Assembly: GCA_027596195.1 (NCBI GenBank) | Contig: JADGJG010000611.1 | Coordinates: forward strand, 1 to 15,710 | Source: Podochytrium sp. JEL0797 | Taxonomy: Eukaryota > Chytridiomycota > Chytridiomycetes > Chytridiales > Chytriomycetaceae | Direction of reading: 5' to 3' | Length of the DNA: 15,710 nt | Part shown: positions 10,427 through 15,710 of the stretch, in pieces | Numbering within the stretch: position 1 is the stretch's first letter | Layout: every line of letters starts with the position of its first letter | Position numbers and translations under genes: made by a program | Notes under the pieces: model-generated | What the model saw: the letters and a program-made list of their open reading frames with translations, nothing else | Database searches by the model: none | What the model was told of the DNA's origin: nothing

Positions 10427-10482
10427 TGAAAAAAGGAAAGGAGGGGGGAAGAGAAAAAAATTGTCACGGCAACAATCAAAAA
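10427..10482. promoter_or_regulatory. Very short divergent intergenic region
   Basis: Only 56 bp separate the start codons of the minus-strand unknown gene and the plus-strand F-box/LRR copy C. The stretch is purine-rich on the plus strand, with A-runs and the element TTGTCACGGCAACAA. No TATA box was seen. Both genes would have to share this region, or one promoter must lie inside the other gene. Confidence 0.45.
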
Positions 10483-11504
10483 ATGGCTTCGAATCCGCCC
10501 ACTTCGGATCCCATCGCCCTGCCGCCCGCATGCGGCGAAACTGGTCACGCGCCATCCGATTCTCCTCCCGATGATTGCCGTGTGCAGATGGAGTCCAACA
10601 ACGGCCCTCTTTCTGTTCAAGACCTCCATCCCAATTACCCAACCGAGATTTTCACTCGCTTCGCAGACCTTCCCATCGAAGTTGCCCTCCGAATCCTCAG
10701 TCGGGTGCTACCGGAACAAGTGTGGAAACTTTGTGGACTCTCGAAAACCTTCAAGGCGTGCCTTTCGACTCCAGCGTTTGCGCACATGAACATGGCCCGA
10801 TTCCTTCCTCTCGCCCGCCAATCCTCTTCACCAGAAGACCAACACAAGACGATCTCCTCTACCTTAAATCTCCTCATCAATACCAAACCGCATATATCCA
10901 CATGCGCTGGGCCAAGCTCGAGAAACTCATGTGGTACGGCCACCGTCTCAACATTGGTCTCCCAATTGCTCTCGTGAGATGCAAGCATCTTGTGAGAATC
11001 ATTTTGGAATCTTGCTCTCTCATTGGATCAATTCCTAACGAAATTGGAGAGCTTGAGTCGCTTCAAGTCCTGAGTCTTCGCAAGAACCGACTCGCAGGCA
11101 CGATTCCCGCGGGCGTTGGGGGATTACATCAGCTCAAAAGACTAGATCTCTCCTGCAACCAACTCTCCGGTCCGATTCCTCCCGAACTTGGACAGTGCCG
11201 CAGTTTGGAAGACCTTGACCTGTCTGACAATGCCGCTCTCGATGGGCCGTTGCCTCCTCAACTGGGAAATCTGTCCGCCCTTCGAAAAATTAATCTCTAC
11301 AAGTGTGCTGTCTCGGGTTCCATTCCGCCAGAGTTTGGCCTGCTTGCGAGTTTGAGGGAGTTGAATTTGGATGACAACGCGTTGTCTGGGGACGTTCCTG
11401 TTGAGTTGGCGAATTTGAAGAATCTTGACCACGTGGATATGCAAAACAATCCCGGGTTGGTGTGCTCCGTCGAATTTGGGGATTGGGTTGAGGTGTCGAT
11501 TTGA
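10483..11504 (+). CDS. F-box/LRR protein, copy C (best preserved; one apparent frameshift)
   Basis: Probable substrate adaptor of an SCF-type ubiquitin ligase: the F-box would bind Skp1 and the LRRs a target. This role is inferred from the family. The first frame (10483-10977) reads MASNPPTSDPIALP, VQMESNNGPLS, then an F-box at residues 60-103 (FADLPIEVALRIL, LCGLSKTFKACLSTPAFAHM). From about 10850 the matching sequence continues in another frame: DDLLYLKSPHQYQTAYI, LEKLMWYGH, then six or seven 24-residue plant-type LRRs such as LDLSCNQLSGPIPPELG, and a cap NNPGLVCSVEFGDW, ending at TGA 11502-11504. Compared with copy E, one base is missing between about 10800 and 10850. I see no GT...AG intron there that would restore the frame without removing conserved residues. 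It could be a recent pseudogene, a sequencing error or two separate products. Confidence 0.65.
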
Positions 11505-11890
11505 GTGGCCTTTTTTAGAAAAAGGGAAAGTTTCAATCGGATGTTGGAATCTGAGAAGTTTTGAACTGTTATAACTTGTGGAATCCCTGGAATTCCATTA
11601 GATTCTCTTGTCAGTAAATTAGCTTTTATTGTTTTTTTTGCCACAATTCCCAAACCCCATCAACGAGAGCACAATGCGACGTGAACACATCAACGTGAAT
11701 GATGCTGGGGCTCTATTCAATATTATTTGATGTGGATGTTTCGAATTTTCAGGACGCGCCAAGGCTATTAAGCTACTTAAAACCCACTTTGGAACGTTCT
11801 TCTGATATCATTACCACTTGATTAACTGGTAACTTCAGCGTGGCATTTGGGCACTTCAGCATTTCCAACCCCTTCATTCAACAGGCTCCA
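11505..11890. other. AT-rich intergenic stretch, no gene seen
   Basis: Region between the stop of copy C and the ABC exon-1 relic. It is AT-rich, with a T-run near 11630-11640, and has no long open frame or recognisable RNA. The right end may contain eroded continuation of the ABC relic, but the resemblance fades beyond about 11890. Confidence 0.4.
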
Positions 11891-11906
11891 ACGCGTCAAG
11901 TCCACA

Positions 11907-12059
11907 CAGAAAAGCGCGTTCCACTTCAAGAAATTCGTTTCTACTTCTTTTGCGCCAGGCGTCGCCGAGACTCTTTGCACAGACTTTTGCACTTTCTCCG
12001 CTTATGAGATGCAGTTACAGCGAGAGGAAATCTGTGGCGTTTCGCGCTTTGAAGAGCAG
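11907..12059 (-). pseudogene. Relic of ABC transporter exon 1 (inverted copy)
   Basis: Read on the minus strand this matches 4375-4540 of the ABC transporter. The relic starts LLFKARNATD where the gene has LLFKVRRAAD, and both share SGESAKVCA and AWRK. Alignment stays in frame for about 48 codons with a 4-codon deletion. One stop (TAA) stands where the transporter has His (CAT). Similarity continues weakly to about 11890 (RAF). The transporter's ATG and first 57 codons are missing. It lies directly downstream of LRR relic D on the same strand, which repeats the order of B and ABC on the plus strand. It is a dead fragment. Confidence 0.8.
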
Positions 12060-12108
12060 GCTCTATTCAAACTCATTCTCTTCTGCAAGGTCGGATTTGT
12101 CACTCTTC

Positions 12109-12500
12109 TCAAATAGTGAAAAACACCCTTCTAGCAACTTCAAACGAACACACCGATCCCACGTTCTCCTTTAAGTCAACATGCTCAAGATGATCCAAAC
12201 TCGCCAAATGGATAGGAACCTCCCCAGACAACTCGTTATGGTGCAAAAACAACCACTTCAAACTTGAAAGTAAGCCAAGCTCTGGCCGAATAGGACCCGT
12301 GAAAGCACAATTAAAGAGATGTAGCCAATAGAGGGCAGAGAGACTCCCAAGCTCAATAGGCAAGGTCCCATTTAGAGCAAAATATTGGAAAAACGGAGGA
12401 CCTCCAAATTGCGGGTCATTCCCAGTTCGGGAGGAATCTGACCGCATAAGTAGTTGTCGCAGAGAACCATACATTTGAGCTGCTGCAATCTGCCATCACG
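12109..12500 (-). pseudogene. LRR relic D (3' half of an F-box/LRR gene)
   Basis: On the minus strand the sequence starts with GRLQQLKCMVLCDNYLCGQI and PPELGMTRNLEVLRF. It shifts frame by 1 bp near 12375 and continues as LNGTLPIELGSLSALYWLHL, FTGPIRPELGLLSSLKWL and LSGEVPIHLASLDHLEHVDL. It ends with the family cap SVCSFEVARRVFFTI and TGA 12111-12109. The F-box and first LRRs are absent. Its last residues VFFTI are identical to those of pseudogene B and differ from copies C, E and F. From 12501 to 12749 nothing with a recognisable motif was found. Confidence 0.8.
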
Positions 12501-12749
12501 CATACATTCTTCTTTCTGCAGGATTATTTTCCATGATCTTTCAGAAAAAACCTGTCCATTCGTGTGAAATCCTTGGGGGGCACGTTGAAGGCTTGAAGGC
12601 AAGCAGAAACCCTTTGCGGGAATCTGCGAGAACCATTGTGGTTAACCGGCAGCTCAAGGCCTTCAGTGACTGAAGGGGGGTCCCGACAATATCACGAAAA
12701 TGAGAACGCGGGCCAGAAACGCGGGAAAATAAGTGGAACGTATTTTCCT

Positions 12750-14311
12750 TTAATGTTCAATATGAGATCCGGTCCTCGTAAACCCACCCTCCACTTCCCC
12801 CTTCTTCAAAATCTCCATCAATTCCCCAATCATCCGCCACGACCGATAATCCCCAACACTCTGCATATGCATGAAATTCGGCGTATACGCAAACACAATC
12901 TCGTCGGAATAATAAATCAACGAACCACCCGCACCGCCCCATCCCGTCCACGCCAACTCCTCCCCAACAATCTCATCAATCCCGAACCCATCCTCGCGAA
13001 TCGTGAGTCCATTCTGCAACATTTGCTGATCGACGTTAATCACGCGGTCGGTTTGTCGGCTCATGGGAGCGAACCCTTGGTCGTACACTTGTCGCGAGAG
13101 GAACCCGCCGTCATGTTTCCCGCTTTGACGCACGAGTTCCCCGAGCTTGGCGAGCGAATGCGCATTTGTGAGGCACCCAAATGACGGGTTCTGTCCACGC
13201 AACAGGGTTGGATCGTTGTAACTGAATGGCCACTCTTTCTCGCGTCCTGTGAAGTCTGGACCGGACTTGAATAGGGACTTGTGTTGCTCCGTTTCAGGGT
13301 GAAGGTACGCGTCCAAGAGCGTTTTTGGAACTGGGTACAGTCCGAGCTTGCGGATGATCGAACCGGGGACGACGATGAAGAACATCTTTTCGAGAAATGT
13401 AAATCCGTCGAGTTTGACGAGGTGCGACTGAACGTGTTGCTTCAGACTCAACGGTTCGTCTGGAATCCCGAAATGGAACTCGTATGGAATCCCCGTCGTG
13501 TTGTCCTTGTTGATCAATGGCATCACTTCGTCGTACATAATCTCGCGGAGCGATTTGCCCACGACCCGACGCACAACCTCGTTCACAAACCACCCGCGCG
13601 TGACGGCATGATACGCACTGATATCTTCTCCATCAAAGTTGTGTGGCTGCCCGGCAATCTTGCTGGCCAACTTGTCCAAATCGACCATTTCCTCGGGAGT
13701 CGGGACGCGTTGCGAGTCCAAATACGCAACACCGGCGCGATGGGCCAGAAGGGCTCCGATTGTCACGTGGGCCTTGTTTCCCTCCCCGAACTTGGGCCAG
13801 TGCTTGCTGATTGGGTCCGTGAGGTCCAAACGCCCCGTGTTGACGAGATGTAATACAACCGACATTGTGACGAATTTCGAAGACGAAAAGACGAGCTGCA
13901 GAGTGTCTTGCGTGTAAGCAGTTTCATAGGTTCTGTCTGTAAATCCAGTGGCGATGTCTGCCACGAGTTCGCCTCGGACTGGGAAAAGTTGGGGTAGGGC
14001 AGGGCATGCAGGGTCGGTTTTTAATCAATCTGCCTTTTGGCGAACGACTCACCGTAGATTGCTAGTTGACTGCCAAGATCGTCACCTTTCTCGAATCCTT
14101 TCTTCAAGCAATCGCGCAGAGTCTCGTATCCTGGGGCAGTGAATCCGACGACCGTTGGCTTCGGCGGCGGGTTGATGCCAAAAAACTTGAACGCCTTGCT
14201 GAATGCTGGGCCGGTGCGAACAAAGTGGACGTAGAGAAAGAGCGTGGTCCCAGAGACCAGAAGCAGAGGGACGGTAATGCCGATAATGGCTCCGGTTGAT
14301 AGCGCGGGCAT
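12750..14311 (-). CDS. Membrane-anchored serine beta-lactamase-like hydrolase (class C/EstB-LACT type)
   Basis: Serine hydrolase of the beta-lactamase fold; in eukaryotes and in bacterial EstB-like relatives these usually act as esterases or peptidases. Exons 14311-14053 and 13978-12750 with a 74-bp intron (13979-14052, phase 1) give 495 residues. An N-terminal hydrophobic segment (residues about 5-28, ALSTGAIIGITVPLLLVSG) predicts a membrane anchor. The catalytic SxxK is SSSK at 118-121 (S118 nucleophile, K121 base). The Tyr motif is YHAVTRGW starting Y209, and the C-terminal glycine-rich strand is WGGAGGS, standing in for the KTG/HTG motif. Length and motif order are normal. An in-frame ATG at 14413 would add 34 residues; the later ATG is chosen because the anchor follows at once. 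Substrate unknown. Between relics D and E it looks like an insertion in the LRR cluster. Confidence 0.9.
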
Positions 14312-14365
14312 TGATGATGGAAGTGGATTTTTCAAAGAAAATTTGATTTTCTTGCCTTGGCGTGA

Positions 14366-14375
14366 TGCACGTGCA
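14366..14375. promoter_or_regulatory. E-box palindrome upstream of the hydrolase
   Basis: Perfect 10-bp palindrome TGCACGTGCA containing CACGTG, about 55 bp before the chosen hydrolase ATG. CACGTG is the usual site of bHLH factors such as Cbf1 in fungi. If the alternative ATG at 14413 is used, this falls inside the coding region. Confidence 0.25.
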
Positions 14376-14458
14376 CAGCAAAGTGCATCGCCACAGGCGA
14401 AAACACGACTCACGAGTGCACGGAGTGCTGATTTTAATTAGCCATTTTTTCAACCATT

Positions 14459-15320
14459 TATATATCGAAATCCACCACTTCCCCAAATTCAAACAAGCAC
14501 TCCAATCCAGCATTGCTGTGCAAAGAAATACACAAGTTCCAAGCTCGCCAACTCGACAGGAACCTCCCCAGAAAACAAATTGTTGTTCATCCATAGCGCC
14601 CTCATACTTGCAAGAAGGCCAAACTCAAATTCGTAGAGATAAATCGAATCGAGCGCAGAGAGATTGCCGAGTTGAGGAGGTAAGGGCCCGTTGAGAGTGG
14701 CATTCTTGGACAGGTCAAGAGTTACCAGGCTGCGGAATTGTCCCAGCTCAAAATAGGTCCTGATACAGAAATAGACTCTTCAGCTGCTGCAATCGTCCTA
14801 GACTTGCGGGAATCATGCGTTCGAGACTGTTCCGTGCCAGGGAGAAGACTTCAAGCAACGAGAGATCTCCAATTTCGACAGGAATCGAGCCGCTGAGCAA
14901 ACAGTCTCTGAGCTCCAGCTCGACGAGGATTCTTGCAGCCCATCAGCGCAATGGGAATGGAAACGGTGGGACGACTATTGTACAATCTCAGCTCCTCGAG
15001 CTTGGTCCAACGCATTTGTATATACGCCGTTTGGTATTGTTGAGGAGCTTTCAGGTAGAGGATATCTTCGTGTGTTAGGTCTGTGATGGTGATTCTTGGT
15101 GGGTGCGAAGGAACGAATCGGGCCACGTTCATGCGCGCAAACGCCGGAGTTGAAAGGCACGCCTTGAAGGTTTTCGAGAGTCTGCGCTTCCGCACTTGTT
15201 TAGGATGAGTCCAGCTGAGAACTCGGAGAGCAACCTCCACGGGAAGGTCGGAGAAGTGAGTGGGCGGTTTCTCGGTTGGGTCATGGAGATTGAGGGCGTC
15301 GAAAGAGAAAGGGCCGTTTG
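14459..15320 (-). pseudogene. F-box/LRR pseudogene E
   Basis: On the minus strand it begins near 15320 with NGPFSFDALNLHDPTEKPP, then a well-kept F-box (FSDLPVEVALRVLSW, RLSKTFKACLSTPAFARM) and DILYLKAPQQYQTAYIQM. The family N-terminus (MAS... to VQMESN) is absent. A 1-bp insertion after GCKN breaks the frame. LRRs continue as LVELELRDCLLSGSIPVEIG and SLARNSLERMIPASLGRLQ. A stop and deletion interrupt after LFLYQD, and later pieces (LNGPLPPQLGNLSALD, LFSGEVPVELASL) are shortened. The cap, in a shifted frame, reads NAGLECLFEFGEVVDFDI and ends at TAA 14461-14459. Multiple lesions make it a pseudogene, though its F-box half is intact over about 100 codons. Confidence 0.85.
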
Positions 15321-15608
15321 TGGTTTATTGATGAAGATGAAACTGTCTCAGTCAATTCATTGAAGTGCGTCAACAAACCCGTTACATGATCTTTTAGGAC
15401 GGCTCAAGCGCTCTCCAACACACTTATTTCATAAATTAAAAGTCGGTGGGGAGAATGTTTCGCTCGCCCTTGGGTGGGGCGATTGAATACCTTCCCGGTG
15501 GCGGCTATGCGGAGGGAGGGAGGGGAAATTGGGATACAGACTTTTCTCTCAAATTCAACGAAGCATTGCTCTATATATGATATATCCACACCCTGTTCAA
15601 CCATGTAT
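15321..15608. other. Spacer between LRR copies E and F
   Basis: About 290 bp between the 3' end of copy F and the preserved start of copy E, both on the minus strand. An 86-codon minus-strand frame across the F stop is a shadow in the wrong frame. A TATATATGATATA element at about 15572-15584 could be promoter or 3'-end sequence. No gene was recognised. Confidence 0.4.
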
Positions 15609-15710
15609 TTAAATATCGAATTCAACCCCTTCCCCAAATTCAAACGAACACACCAATCCCACATTGCCGTGCAAAGAAATACTCTTGAGATGTTCCAAGC
15701 TTGCCAACTG
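15609..15710 (-). CDS. F-box/LRR family copy F, C-terminal end only
   Basis: Read from the right edge on the minus strand, the frame gives QLASLEHLKSISLHGNVGLV followed by CSFEFGEGVEFDI and TAA 15611-15609. This is the last LRR and C-terminal cap of the same family as copies A-E, with no lesion in the visible 33 codons. It is a tandem neighbour of E in the same orientation, and their final residues (FDI) agree. Whether the rest is intact cannot be seen. Confidence 0.7.
   Translation of the reverse strand, partial: QLASLEHLKSISLHGNVGLVCSFEFGEGVEFDI

Noticed and set aside
10096..10574. Proline-rich minus-strand frame and a long plus-strand frame over the 9701-10426 gene
   Set aside because: Both are out-of-frame shadows of the Ser/Thr/Pro linker of the unknown minus-strand gene and show no independent coding evidence.
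10755..10900. An intron joining the two frames of copy C
   Set aside because: The only GT candidates lie within the conserved F-box end (KACLSTPAF). Using them would remove residues kept in copies A, B and E, and there is no suitable GT in the linker itself.
12636..13853. Plus-strand frames opposite the beta-lactamase-like gene
   Set aside because: The minus strand carries the SxxK, Tyr and glycine motifs in one continuous frame. The plus-strand frames are antisense shadows.

Overview
The window is nuclear DNA of a filamentous or zoosporic fungus, most likely an early-diverging one such as a chytrid. The main evidence is intron structure. Three multi-exon genes can be spliced cleanly with introns of 57-93 bp, GT...AG ends, GTRNGN-like donors and branch-like CTRAY elements. 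Intergenic spaces are short, and there is an expanded family of F-box proteins carrying plant-type leucine-rich repeats (LRRs). The placement in chytrids is an inference from gene content. No rRNA, tRNA or intact transposon was seen.

Layout, left to right. (1) Positions 1-1834, minus: almost all of a concentrative nucleoside transporter (CNT/SLC28 type) in three exons, with the C-terminus just off the left edge. (2) 1835-2391: its upstream region with a TATA element. (3) 2392-2955 and 3109-4096, plus: two decayed F-box/LRR copies, A and B. (4) 4204-9407, plus: an 11-exon ABCC/MRP-type ABC transporter of 1505 residues whose frame is continuous through all ten introns. Both of its nucleotide-binding domains lack the switch (H-loop) histidine and have degenerate signature motifs. 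(5) 9701-10426, minus: an intact single-exon gene of unknown function, convergent with the transporter. (6) 10483-11504, plus: F-box/LRR copy C, the best preserved, with one apparent frameshift between F-box and LRRs. It diverges from gene 5 across only 56 bp. (7) 11907-12500, minus: a relic of the ABC transporter's first exon directly behind LRR relic D. (8) 12750-14311, minus: a two-exon, membrane-anchored serine beta-lactamase-like hydrolase. (9) 14459-15320, minus: F-box/LRR pseudogene E. (10) 15609-15710, minus: the C-terminal end of a further LRR copy, F, running off the right edge.

The strongest structural observation is that the arrangement 'LRR copy followed by ABC transporter' occurs twice. 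It is intact in order on the plus strand (B then ABC, 3109 onward) and is a broken remnant on the minus strand (D then ABC exon-1 fragment, 12500 to 11907). D and B also share the same unusual C-terminal residues and a piece of 3' flank. This points to an inverted segmental duplication followed by decay, inside a birth-and-death cluster of at least six F-box/LRR copies.

The genes do not form an obvious pathway. Nucleoside uptake, an ABCC-type membrane protein and a membrane-anchored hydrolase are housekeeping or detoxification-like functions interspersed with the fast-evolving F-box/LRR family.
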